Shown in pieces: positions 20,464 through 28,724 of a stretch of 64,000 nucleotides of DNA. Origin of the DNA: Vibrio injensis (GTDB lineage Bacteria; Pseudomonadota; Gammaproteobacteria; Enterobacterales; Vibrionaceae). Under the pieces are notes generated by a model, which worked only from the letters and a program-made list of their open reading frames with translations, ran no database searches and was not told the origin of the DNA. A program made the translations under genes and the position numbers. The stretch lies in assembly GCF_001895205.1 (NCBI RefSeq), contig NZ_BDJF01000011.1:186001-250000 (forward strand), in the 5' to 3' direction. Each line of letters begins with the position of its first letter. The stretch's first letter is position 1.

Positions 20464-21393
20464 ATGCCTAACTATAAATTGCTGCCGACCCTATATGCTC
20501 TATTAGAGACCAAAAATCTCACGGATGCTGCTAAAAAACTGAACGTTACTCAACCCGCTATCAGCAAAACGCTTAAACAACTGCGCGAAGAGTTTCAGGA
20601 TCCGTTACTTATCAGGCAAGGACAGCAATTTATATTAACCAAACGGGGAGAATCATTACTGGCACTTCTCCCTTCCGTATTTACACAACTGGAACAACTT
20701 TATCAACCTGCCGATTGTGAAGTGCATAAAATTCAGCGGCCATTTAATCTCGCGCTCAATCATTTTATTTCACCAGATATTCTGCCCCAACTTTGCCGAG
20801 AGTTTCATCAACAAGCCCCCAGTGCTCGACTCAATACAACACTATGGCAAGATCGTGCACTCAGCGAGTTAGCGGAAAGCCAAGTAGATTTACTAGCCAC
20901 ATTATCTGTTATTGTTCCTGAAAATTTACATGGTAAAAAATTAGCCAGTGATCAGTATGTCGTCTGTCGTTGGTCACAGCGTATCGAGCAGAATACAACA
21001 CTCACACTTGATGACTACTTTCGAGCAAGGCATATTTTAGTCAGTGGACTTCATACGGAAAGCTTACAAGTTGATACGTTATTTCAGCGCTATCGAAAAA
21101 AACGTCAGATCTTTGCCACGTTACCTTCAATTCGCCTTGCCATTGAAACCATGATTGGTACCGACTGCTTGGTTACGTTACCATTACATATCGCCGCTCA
21201 ATACGCCCAAGTGTACCCAGTGACCCTTTTTCCTACGCCTTATGAGCTGCCTCGGCACGATTATTACTTACTTTGGCATGCAAAACACCATCACTCACTT
21301 GAACATCGCTGGTTTCGTGAATTCTGCTATCAGTTTTTTCAACAAGATATCAAAGACAAACAAGATATTGGCTACTCACTACTGGTCTCTTAG
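20464..21393 (+). CDS. LysR-family transcriptional regulator
   Basis: 309 residues. The winged helix is at residues 4-65 with VTQPAISKTLKQLREEF as the recognition region and LLIRQGQQFILTKRG after it. The effector domain follows, diverged from CysB/AlsR types and closer to the LeuO/NodD-like branch. It lies directly after the GNAT gene and before a bidirectional terminator. Target unknown. Confidence 0.85.
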   Translation: MPNYKLLPTLYALLETKNLTDAAKKLNVTQPAISKTLKQLREEFQDPLLIRQGQQFILTKRGESLLALLPSVFTQLEQLYQPADCEVHKIQRPFNLALNHFISPDILPQLCREFHQQAPSARLNTTLWQDRALSELAESQVDLLATLSVIVPENLHGKKLASDQYVVCRWSQRIEQNTTLTLDDYFRARHILVSGLHTESLQVDTLFQRYRKKRQIFATLPSIRLAIETMIGTDCLVTLPLHIAAQYAQVYPVTLFPTPYELPRHDYYLLWHAKHHHSLEHRWFREFCYQFFQQDIKDKQDIGYSLLVS

Positions 21394-21520
21394 TCACTGC
21401 TTGTTTACTCCAGTATTGAATAAATTTTCTAGGCTATAGTTCAATCAATCGGACGTCCGCAAATCTGAATATGATACTGTTTATTAAAACGTAAGTTTTT
21501 CAACAGAAAATAGTTAAAAT

Positions 21521-21554
21521 AAAAAAGCCCAGCCATTTCTGGCTGGGCTTTTTT
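21521..21554. terminator. Bidirectional terminator between LysR gene and tRNA operon
   Basis: AAAAAAGCCCAGCC (21521-21534) pairs with GGCTGGGCTTTTTT (21541-21554) around a six-base loop, with U-runs on both strands. It ends the minus-strand tRNA operon five bases beyond the last tRNA, and also serves the plus-strand LysR gene. Confidence 0.9.
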
Positions 21555-21558
21555 ATTT

Positions 21559-21634
21559 TGGAGCGACACACGAGGTTCGAACTCGTGACCTCAACCTTGG
21601 CAAGGTTGCGCTCTACCAACTGAGCTAGTGTCGC
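21559..21634 (-). tRNA. tRNA-Gly (anticodon GCC)
   Basis: 76 nt on the minus strand with encoded CCA. The anticodon stem CAACC/GGTTG encloses TTGCCAA, and the T-arm has GTTCGAA. It is identical to the copy at 21806-21881. It is the last tRNA of the operon. Confidence 0.96.
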
Positions 21635-21671
21635 ATTAAGTAAGTGATCTTATCACATTACTATTTAAAAA

Positions 21672-21758
21672 TGGTGCCCCGGGCCGGACTTGAACCGGCA
21701 CGACTCGAAAGTCGAGGGATTTTAAATCCCTTGTGTCTACCAATTTCACCACCAGGGC
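21672..21758 (-). tRNA. tRNA-Leu (anticodon UAA)
   Basis: 87 nt, class II with a long variable arm. The acceptor GCCCTGG pairs with CCGGGGC; CCA is encoded. The anticodon stem AGGGA/TCCCT encloses TTTAAAA, so the anticodon is UAA. It corresponds to E. coli leuZ in the same operon position. Confidence 0.96.
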
Positions 21759-21805
21759 ACACTTATTTTTTAATTTAGCACCGCTTTTGCCATGCTAATA
21801 TAATT

Positions 21806-21881
21806 TGGAGCGACACACGAGGTTCGAACTCGTGACCTCAACCTTGGCAAGGTTGCGCTCTACCAACTGAGCTAGTGTCGC
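21806..21881 (-). tRNA. tRNA-Gly (anticodon GCC), second copy
   Basis: 76 nt, base-for-base the same as the tRNA at 21559-21634, with anticodon GCC and encoded CCA. Two bases separate it from tRNA-Cys. Confidence 0.96.
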
Positions 21882-21883
21882 AA

Positions 21884-21957
21884 TGGAGGCGCGTCCCGGA
21901 GTCGAACCGAGGTTCACGGATTTGCAATCCGCTGCATGACCACTCTGCCAACGCGCC
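21884..21957 (-). tRNA. tRNA-Cys (anticodon GCA)
   Basis: 74 nt, the first tRNA transcribed. The acceptor GGCGCGT pairs with ACGCGCC, CCA is encoded, and the anticodon loop TTGCAAA gives GCA. Confidence 0.96.
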
Positions 21958-22011
21958 TTCGAAACTCAAACCGCTTGCTTCTTTATCGCGTTGCTCTTGA
22001 GTACGGGATGC

Positions 22012-22039
22012 ATTCTACGGATTCGATGCGATCAGTCAA
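22012..22039 (-). promoter_or_regulatory. tRNA operon promoter
   Basis: On the minus strand there is TTGACT (22039-22034), a 16-base spacer, then TAGAAT (22017-22012), followed by the GC-rich GCATCCCG discriminator typical of stable-RNA promoters under stringent control. A- and T-runs just upstream could act as an UP element. The rest of 22040-22283 holds nothing I recognise. Confidence 0.85.
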
Positions 22040-22283
22040 TAGAATTTTTTTGCTTTTTGAATCGTTTGATTACTTTGCATTCAAAAATGGTTTTTTTGTT
22101 TATTTTTTTAGCAAAAAGTCTCTATTTATCCAGAACATAACAAGCAAAAATCTACTTTTACTAGATTTTTGATTAGCTGCTATCAATCCGTAATCGACGA
22201 TAATTAATCAACAAGAAACACGTGATAAAAAAATAATCGCAACCAAGCTCAGTAGACATCCAACTCGTCGGTGTTCAAAAATA

Positions 22284-22309
22284 GAAAAACGGGCCAATGC
22301 CCGCTTTTC
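22284..22309 (-). terminator. pgsA terminator
   Basis: On the minus strand GAAAAGCGGGC, a short loop and GCCCGTTTTTC form a stem that begins at the pgsA stop codon and runs into TATTTTTG. Confidence 0.8.
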
Positions 22310-22866
22310 TAGTGATGTTCTTCATTTAGCAAATCATTTTTCGCCGCTGCTAAGTATTGTGCCATAGACCAATACGTTAAAATAGTCGCGACATACAGAG
22401 CTATAAATCCTAACCAAACCATCCATTGGTCGTAGCGCCAGATCAAAATCCACAATGCAAACATTTGGCTGACGGTCTTTACTTTACCAATCCAAGAAAC
22501 AGCCACACTAGCGCGCTTACCGATTTCAGCCATCCATTCTCTTAAGGCAGAAATAATAATTTCTCGGCCAATCATGGTCACCGCGGGGATGGTTATCCAT
22601 ATTGAATGATAATACTCGGTGATCAAAATCAGCGCAGTAGCGACAAGAACCTTATCAGCAACCGGATCAATAAACGCACCGAAACGCGACGTTTGGCCAA
22701 GTTTTCTCGCCAGCATACCATCTAGCCAATCGGTAAAACCTGCAACAAAAAAGATCATGGCAGCCGCAAAGGGAGACCAACTATAAGGCAAATAAAAAAC
22801 AACGATGAAGACAGGGATGAGAAAAAGTCGCAACAACGACAAGATGTTAGGAATATTTAAACGCAT
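22309..22866 (-). CDS. pgsA: CDP-diacylglycerol-glycerol-3-phosphate 3-phosphatidyltransferase
   Basis: 185 residues, an integral inner-membrane enzyme making phosphatidylglycerol phosphate from CDP-diacylglycerol. The CDP-alcohol phosphotransferase signature D-x2-D-G-x2-A-R-x8-G-x3-D-x3-D is complete within [20 protein letters not shown] and the following FIDPVADK. Several hydrophobic helices flank it. It lies 46 bases after uvrC in the conserved uvrY-uvrC-pgsA block, with the tRNA cluster beyond, as in E. coli. Confidence 0.95.
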   Translation of the reverse strand: MRLNIPNILSLLRLFLIPVFIVVFYLPYSWSPFAAAMIFFVAGFTDWLDGMLARKLGQTSRFGAFIDPVADKVLVATALILITEYYHSIWITIPAVTMIGREIIISALREWMAEIGKRASVAVSWIGKVKTVSQMFALWILIWRYDQWMVWLGFIALYVATILTYWSMAQYLAAAKNDLLNEEHH

Positions 22867-22912
22867 AATAGTAGGCTCTGATCAATGGCGCGTTAATGGT
22901 GCTGCATTTTGA

Positions 22913-24742
22913 CTATGGTTTCAATGCTTGATAAATAATTTCTGCTAAAGAGTGACTAATACCCGGCACCTTGGCGATTTCTTCAACAGTCGCACGCTTA
23001 ATTTCTTGCAAGCCTCCCATGTATTTCAATAAAGCTTGCCGACGTTTAGGCCCCACGCCTTCAATCCCTTCTAACGTACTGGTACGTCGTGTTTTACCTC
23101 GTTTAGCACGATGTCCGGTAATAGCGTGATTATGGCTTTCGTCGCGAATGTGTTGGATAAGGTGTAATGCAGGCGCATCACTGGGTAAATGAAACTCATC
23201 GCCCTCAGTGGTGATTAATGTTTCAAGGCCAGGTTTACGAGTAATCCCTTTTGCTATACCAATCAATTGTGGCCGCTTCGGCCAATCTTGCCAACATTGA
23301 GTAATGATCTGTAACGCGCGATTGAGCTGACCTTTACCACCATCAATAAATATCACATCCGGAATTTTATCCACATCCAATTGCTTTGCGTAACGACGCT
23401 CTAAAGCTTGGGCCATGGCTGCGTAATCATCACCGCCAGTAATTCCAGTGATATTAAAACGGCGATATTCTGCTTTGATTGGCCCCTCTTGATTAAATAC
23501 CACACAAGAAGCAACCGTACTTTCTCCCATAGTATGAGAGATATCAAAACATTCCATACGAGCTATATTCTCTATACCTAATACACGCTGCAGCTCATTA
23601 ATACGCTGCTGAATGGTCATCTTATGATTCAGCTTACTGGTCATCGCGCTCAAGGCATTGGTGTTTGATAACTTCAAGTATCGGCCACGAGTACCGGTCG
23701 GATTCACATGAAAATAAACGTTATGCCCAGCTAATTCACTCAGTGCCTGCTGTAATGATTTAGTCTCTTTTAGTAATCCCTGATTAAGAATGATCCGACT
23801 GGGAACGACTCTGCTATCAGTATGATTGAGATAATATTGGCTTAAAAAGCTCTCGAATACTTCTTGCGATTCAGTATTGGCTGGAATTTTTGGAAAAAAA
23901 CTACGACTCCCCAACACCTTACCTTGACGGATCATTAAAATATGGATACAAGCGAGCCCTTTTTCTTGCGCAAAACCAAGCACATCCAGATCATCTTGTG
24001 AATCTTCAGCCACAAACTGCTGTTCTTGGACACGGCGAATCGCTTGAATTTGGTCACGAAACTTTGCCGCATCTTCAAAACGTAATGCTTGACTAGCCGT
24101 CTCCATTTTTCGAACCAACACTTCCAAAACTTGCTTATCTTTTCCTTGCAAGAACAGCCGTACATAGTTCACTAACTCGGCATAATCTGCATCAGAAATA
24201 AGGCTACTCACACAAGGAGCCGCACAGCGGCCTATTTGATACATTAAGCAAGGGCGAACACGATTGCTGTACACGGTATCTTCACATTGCCGCACTGGAA
24301 ATATTTTTTGAATCAGGTGTAACGTTTCTCGCACCGCACCAGAATCTGGATAAGGGCCAAAATACTCACCTTTGCGTTTTTTTGCACCGCGATGAGAAGA
24401 GAGACGAGGATGCTTGTGCGCACTAATAAAGATATAAGGATAAGATTTATCATCCCGCAGCAACACATTATATTTGGGTAAATACTGCTTGATGTAGTTA
24501 TGTTCGAGGATCAACGCTTCGGTTTCAGTATGCGTTACCGTGACGTCAATTTTATTGATATGGCTGACTAAAGCGCGAGTCTTTTCACTATCAACTTTAC
24601 TACGAAAATAGCTAGACAGTCGCTTTTTAAGATCTTTGGCTTTACCAACATAAATCACCTCAGCCTCAGTGTTATACATACGGTACACACCGGGCTGATG
24701 GGTGACATTTTTTAAAAAGGAAGCAGAATCGAAATCAGCCAC
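22913..24742 (-). CDS. uvrC: Excinuclease ABC subunit C
   Basis: 609 residues, the dual-incision nuclease of nucleotide excision repair. The N-terminal GIY-YIG domain at about 14-95 ([20 protein letters not shown]) makes the 3' cut. A Cys cluster and the UVR motif that binds UvrB follow at about 205-240. The RNase H-like domain that makes the 5' cut includes [12 protein letters not shown] and [12 protein letters not shown] helix-hairpin-helix tail is at the C-terminus ([17 protein letters not shown]). The start is GTG at 24742, overlapping the uvrY stop by one base, so translation is coupled. Confidence 0.96.
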   Translation of the reverse strand: MADFDSASFLKNVTHQPGVYRMYNTEAEVIYVGKAKDLKKRLSSYFRSKVDSEKTRALVSHINKIDVTVTHTETEALILEHNYIKQYLPKYNVLLRDDKSYPYIFISAHKHPRLSSHRGAKKRKGEYFGPYPDSGAVRETLHLIQKIFPVRQCEDTVYSNRVRPCLMYQIGRCAAPCVSSLISDADYAELVNYVRLFLQGKDKQVLEVLVRKMETASQALRFEDAAKFRDQIQAIRRVQEQQFVAEDSQDDLDVLGFAQEKGLACIHILMIRQGKVLGSRSFFPKIPANTESQEVFESFLSQYYLNHTDSRVVPSRIILNQGLLKETKSLQQALSELAGHNVYFHVNPTGTRGRYLKLSNTNALSAMTSKLNHKMTIQQRINELQRVLGIENIARMECFDISHTMGESTVASCVVFNQEGPIKAEYRRFNITGITGGDDYAAMAQALERRYAKQLDVDKIPDVIFIDGGKGQLNRALQIITQCWQDWPKRPQLIGIAKGITRKPGLETLITTEGDEFHLPSDAPALHLIQHIRDESHNHAITGHRAKRGKTRRTSTLEGIEGVGPKRRQALLKYMGGLQEIKRATVEEIAKVPGISHSLAEIIYQALKP

Positions 24743-25386
24743 TACAACTTCTCTGTATCGAGCATCCCATGTCGAATGGCTAAATGAGTTAACTCAACAT
24801 CGCCATTGATATCTAGTTTGGCAAATAAACGATAACGATAACTATTGACTGTTTTAGGGCTAAGACTAAGTTGCTCAGAAATATCGGTTACTTTTTGGCC
24901 TTTAGTGATCATCATCATGATTTGTAACTCACGTTCTGATAGACCAGCAAACGGATTTTCAGAGGCAGGTGAAAATTGGCTTAGTGCCATTTGCTGAGCG
25001 ATTTCAGGAGAAATATATCGCTGGCCACTATTCACAATACGAATAGCGTTCACCATTTCATCGGGCGCGGCACCTTTGGTCAAATAACCAGCAGCACCAG
25101 CTTGCATCACTTTGGTTGGGAACGGATTCTCAGTATGAATAGTGAGCACAATGATTTTTACGTCTGGATTAAAACGCAAAATCTTCTTAGTGGCTTCCAA
25201 TCCACCAATACCGGGCATATTCATATCCATTAATACAATATCAGTGTGATTACTACGACACCACTTTACTGCATCTTCACCGCTATCCGCTTCCCCTACT
25301 ACGTTCATTCCACGGACGTCTTCAATAATACGTCGTATCCCTGTGCGAACCAGCTCGTGATCATCTACAAGGAAAACACTTATCAA
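24742..25386 (-). CDS. uvrY: Response regulator UvrY (VarA/GacA family)
   Basis: 214 residues, the response regulator partnered with the BarA/VarS kinase that activates CsrB-type small RNAs controlling carbon storage, quorum sensing and virulence. The receiver domain has the acidic pair in [16 protein letters not shown] and the phosphorylated Asp in [11 protein letters not shown] LuxR-type HTH at about 145-205 has [17 protein letters not shown] and [13 protein letters not shown]. The start is TTG at 25386 behind GGAG; I recall a TTG start in E. coli uvrY too. First gene of uvrY-uvrC-pgsA. Confidence 0.94.
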   Translation of the reverse strand: MISVFLVDDHELVRTGIRRIIEDVRGMNVVGEADSGEDAVKWCRSNHTDIVLMDMNMPGIGGLEATKKILRFNPDVKIIVLTIHTENPFPTKVMQAGAAGYLTKGAAPDEMVNAIRIVNSGQRYISPEIAQQMALSQFSPASENPFAGLSERELQIMMMITKGQKVTDISEQLSLSPKTVNSYRYRLFAKLDINGDVELTHLAIRHGMLDTEKL

Positions 25387-25968
25387 ACTTGTATCTCCAC
25401 ACTTATCTATTCGCTCTGCATCTTATCGTGTTTAAAGATGCAGCATGGCCGCTTAGTCTAACCTAAATGGCTAGCTCGCTGCCAATGAATATGTGCCGAA
25501 AGCACACGTTTGGCAAGTATTTCTTTTACAAACTGTGCAGTTTAATAGGCAATTAGGCTCTCATTAAAACGTTTCTACTCAACACCATAAATCGCTAACA
25601 TTAAATTTAGCAAACAATCAGTAGCAAGCATAACCAAATCCAATTAAGCAGAGCAATCATGGTGATGATTGAAGAATATATTCCCTTATTCCCACACGAT
25701 ATGAAGATGATGAAAAAACACTCCTTTATTTTACAAATAAGGTTAATACTGAACAAAGATCATACCAAATAACCGTTTTTTGAGAGTGCATCGTAACTTT
25801 AGATTGAAAATGCAGTCAATTTCATATATTTATAAGTCCCATCAATTAATTTCGAATATACACCGTTTATTATTTGCTCACTGAGTCATTACTCTTTGTC
25901 CCGATTGAAACGGGTACCGCTATTTGGAATAGGTTGATATTAAAACGATAATCTTAAGGATATAAAAC
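25387..25968. other. Gene-free region between uvrY and the DUF3015 gene
   Basis: 582 AT-rich bases between divergent genes. I looked for a CsrB-like RNA (repeated AGGA or ANGGA loops with a terminator) and saw none. No ORF of note was seen. AAGGATATAAAAC before 25969 is the ribosome binding site of the next gene. Promoters for both sides must lie here but were not pinned down. Confidence 0.4.
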
Positions 25969-26451
25969 ATGAAAAAACTATTCGCAGTGGCCGCTCTTGT
26001 AGCACTCCCTTTTTCTAACGCAGTCATGGCAGACTCTGATATTGGTTGTGGTGTCGGCACTATGATCTTTGATGGTAAGGAAGGTAAAGTGTTTAAAGTA
26101 CTGGGGGCAACCACTAACGGTACTTCTGGTAACCAAACCTTCGGTATCACTTTTGGTACATTAGGTTGTGATGGTACTGGCACAATCAATTCTGCCCAAA
26201 AACTTGCGCTATTTATCGATGGTAACCTTGATAACCTTGCACGTGATATCGCACGTGGTGAAGGCGAAACACTGGCAACGCTTTCTGAAGTTTGGGGAAT
26301 TCAAGCTTCTGATAAAGCAGCATTTAATCAACTAGCAAAAGAAAATTTTGCCAACGTTTTCCAATCTGAAAACGTGACTTCACAAGAAGTCTTTACTAAT
26401 CTAAATGCTTTAGTTGCTCAAGATCAAACCCTTGCTGCTTATACTATCTAA
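25969..26451 (+). CDS. DUF3015 family periplasmic protein
   Basis: 160 residues with a clear signal peptide (MKKLFAVAALVALPFSNAVM, cut before DSDIGCG). The mature protein has two cysteines that could form a disulfide (DIGCGVGT and TLGCDGTG) and a glycine- and threonine-rich N-terminal half. It resembles the DUF3015 family, of unknown function, found in marine gammaproteobacteria. It is a single gene followed by its own terminator. Confidence 0.75.
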   Translation: MKKLFAVAALVALPFSNAVMADSDIGCGVGTMIFDGKEGKVFKVLGATTNGTSGNQTFGITFGTLGCDGTGTINSAQKLALFIDGNLDNLARDIARGEGETLATLSEVWGIQASDKAAFNQLAKENFANVFQSENVTSQEVFTNLNALVAQDQTLAAYTI

Positions 26452-26522
26452 TCGCTTATTCCTGACCAAAGCGAAAACCTAATCTAATGGTAGAGTTTTC
26501 GGTTGATGAATAAGCTACCTCT

Positions 26523-26549
26523 AGAGTGCCCGATAAGGGCACTCTTTAT
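26523..26549 (+). terminator. Terminator after the DUF3015 gene
   Basis: AGAGTGCCC (26523-26531) pairs with GGGCACTCT (26537-26545), followed by TTATTTATTTT. Confidence 0.85.
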
Positions 26550-26579
26550 TTATTTTCGCCCCCAACGAACACGATAAGT

Positions 26580-28445
26580 ATGAGACTTTCTGCTAGACAT
26601 TGTTGCCATTGGCGCTCCTTAGGGTTTTTCTTACTCAGTATGGCATTAACTCGCCCCGTACTAGCCAGTTCCGAACTGAATACGATGGAGCTCGCGATAC
26701 ACCCCTATTGGCTAAAATTAGGTCACTATCTGCCGCGATGGGGAGGATATCGCAGTACCATCGATTCAACACCGTTTTTCCTTGCACCTAATGGTAAAAC
26801 CAATCCACAGGCCGAATTGCAAGCTACACTCGATAAACTTTATCATTCTGACCCTGCCATAGCAGAGCAAGCACGTTGCAGTTATCCCGCACGTTTTACA
26901 TGGATAGAATCCCAATTAGGCCGCAAAGCTCAGCTTAATTGTCCCGAGTTAGATAATTGGCGCAGCGTACTCGATCCTGCAGGAATGACCTTGGTTTTTC
27001 CTACCGCGTTTATGAATAATCCCTCTTCGATGTTTGGTCATACCCTGCTACGAATTGATGCGAAAGATCAAACTCGTCATCAAGAGCTGGTCGCGTTTGC
27101 AATTAATTTTGCCGCCGAACCCGAAGGCAATGACAACCCTGCATTATATGCGATGAAAGGTTTGTTTGGTTTTTATCCGGGCAGATTCACTGTAATGCCT
27201 TATTATCGTAAAGTGCGTGAATACAATGACATTGAGTCACGAGATATTTGGGAATATCCTCTAAATTTAACGGCGCAAGAGGTCGAGCGAGTGCTACTGC
27301 ATTTATGGGAAATGCAACTCGCCGAGTTTGATTACTATTTCTTGGATGAAAACTGCTCTTACCAACTGCTCGCTTTGTTGGAATTGGCTCGTGATGATCT
27401 TTTTCTGGTTGAGGACTTTCCCTTTCAAGCGATTCCATCGGATACTGTCAACGCCTTAGCTAAACGAGGCTTGATTGATACCCCTCGTTATCGAGAATCA
27501 TTCGGTACACGTTTAATTCATCAATCACAACAAGTCTCTCCAGAGCTTTTTCAAGCAGCAAAACTGGCGACCCAAGGTCAATTCCCTGATCCTAACCAAT
27601 TTAACGCGCAAGAATTAGCCACCATTTATGAATTTGCCTATGAGTGGCTTAATTTTCAATTGTATGATCAAGGCTTGGAACGCGATCCAACAGCTCAGCG
27701 ACTAACCAAATTGTTACGACTGCGTAGCCAAATCAACGCCCCATCACCTTTTGAGCCTGTACCGATACCGGCTTTTTCTCCTGAACAAGGGCATGGTTCG
27801 GCGCGATTCGGGGTTGGTGGGCAATATTGGCACCATACTCCATCGGCATTAAACCTTGAATGGCGCGCCGCTTATCACGACTTATTAGATGCTCAACAAG
27901 GCTTTATTCCTGGCGCGCAAATTAGCTTTTTGGATCTGCAATTAAGCCAAGACCAAAATAGCACCACTCGTTTAGAAAAGTTGTATCTGCTTGATGCCAT
28001 GACGGTAGCGCCAAATCACAATCTATTCTCTAGTGCATCATGGAATATGCGAATTGGCTTTGACCGTCAGCCGAGTCAACAACAACGTCAAGGACGATGG
28101 TTTTTGCAAGGTGGTTATGGACAAGCGTGGGGCGATCCTAACCGTCTGCATGGCTATGGATTAGCATCATTGGCATTCAATCATGGTTCACTGACCGATT
28201 ATCGTTTCACTACTGGTGCGGGGATTGAGGCTGGCCTACTCTGGCAAGCGGCAGATAAGCATCGTTTAGGGCTACAAGGACAATACTTAGCTTTATTTAA
28301 CAGTAATGCTGATCATCATAGCCAGCTTAATGTGACTTGGAACTGGAGTCTTGCTCGCCATTGGGCACTGCGCAGTGAAGTTCGCTATCAGCATTGGCAA
28401 CAAGAAGAAATCAGCGCAAAAATCACCGGTTATTTTTATTACTAA
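26580..28445 (+). CDS. DUF4105 (Lnb-like) exported protein
   Basis: 621 residues from the ATG at 26580. An in-frame extension to 26526 would start inside the preceding terminator. The N-terminal signal region SLGFFLLSMALTRPVLA ends near residue 31. The central DUF4105 domain (about 120-330) has FPTAFMNNPSSMFGHTLLRI, VMPYYRKVREYN and YYFLDENCSYQLL, with conserved His, Cys and Asp suggestive of a papain-like or NlpC-like hydrolase fold. The C-terminal 250 residues look like amphipathic beta strands. Function is not established. The ribosome binding site is weak. Confidence 0.8.
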   Translation: MRLSARHCCHWRSLGFFLLSMALTRPVLASSELNTMELAIHPYWLKLGHYLPRWGGYRSTIDSTPFFLAPNGKTNPQAELQATLDKLYHSDPAIAEQARCSYPARFTWIESQLGRKAQLNCPELDNWRSVLDPAGMTLVFPTAFMNNPSSMFGHTLLRIDAKDQTRHQELVAFAINFAAEPEGNDNPALYAMKGLFGFYPGRFTVMPYYRKVREYNDIESRDIWEYPLNLTAQEVERVLLHLWEMQLAEFDYYFLDENCSYQLLALLELARDDLFLVEDFPFQAIPSDTVNALAKRGLIDTPRYRESFGTRLIHQSQQVSPELFQAAKLATQGQFPDPNQFNAQELATIYEFAYEWLNFQLYDQGLERDPTAQRLTKLLRLRSQINAPSPFEPVPIPAFSPEQGHGSARFGVGGQYWHHTPSALNLEWRAAYHDLLDAQQGFIPGAQISFLDLQLSQDQNSTTRLEKLYLLDAMTVAPNHNLFSSASWNMRIGFDRQPSQQQRQGRWFLQGGYGQAWGDPNRLHGYGLASLAFNHGSLTDYRFTTGAGIEAGLLWQAADKHRLGLQGQYLALFNSNADHHSQLNVTWNWSLARHWALRSEVRYQHWQQEEISAKITGYFYY

Positions 28446-28465
28446 GAGCGAAATGTAACTTGCAA

Positions 28466-28720
28466 TATACCCAAACCAATTGGAGTTGCAGGTAGGCGGT
28501 AAGTGAGTGATAAATTTGTCTAGAACAATTTGAACAGCCGTAGGCTGGCCTTTGATGGAAGCCACGGATGGTTCTCATCATCCCCATGAACATAGGCCAA
28601 CATCAACGCCTCCTGACGCTGATAGCAGAAGATGATATTATCTTCTGCTATTTTTTTGTGATAACCCAAAACTACGTGACGTTGACAATACACCTGCAAC
28701 TTCACGTTGGAAGAGGGTAT
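28466..28720. repeat. Vibrio intergenic repeat element with terminal inverted repeats
   Basis: The left end (28466-28493) reads TATACCC then CCAA, TTGG and AGTTGCAGGT. The right end (28691-28720), read on the other strand, gives GATACCC, CCAA and AGTTGCAGGT in the same order, so the 255-bp element has imperfect terminal inverted repeats. Inside are AAGTGAGTGA and CATCCCCATGAACATAGGCC, which resemble ERIC-like Vibrio elements as I remember them. It fills the space between the DUF4105 gene and polB. Its right arm supplies the GAGGGT that serves as the polB ribosome binding site. A 67-base part has a second copy at 33495-33562. Confidence 0.75.
28623..28657 (+). terminator. Rho-independent terminator inside the repeat element
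   Basis: TAGCAGAAGAT (28623-28633) and ATCTTCTGCTA (28640-28650) form an 11-bp stem followed by seven Ts. It is the only terminator seen for the DUF4105 gene. Confidence 0.88.
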
Positions 28721-28724
28721 CTCA

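Noticed and set aside
25387..25968. CsrB-type regulatory RNA next to uvrY
   Set aside because: No repeated GGA-loop hairpins and no terminator; the region is only AT-rich spacer.
28658..28724. LexA box expected at polB by analogy with E. coli
   Set aside because: No CTGT-N8-ACAG or close variant is visible in this interval.
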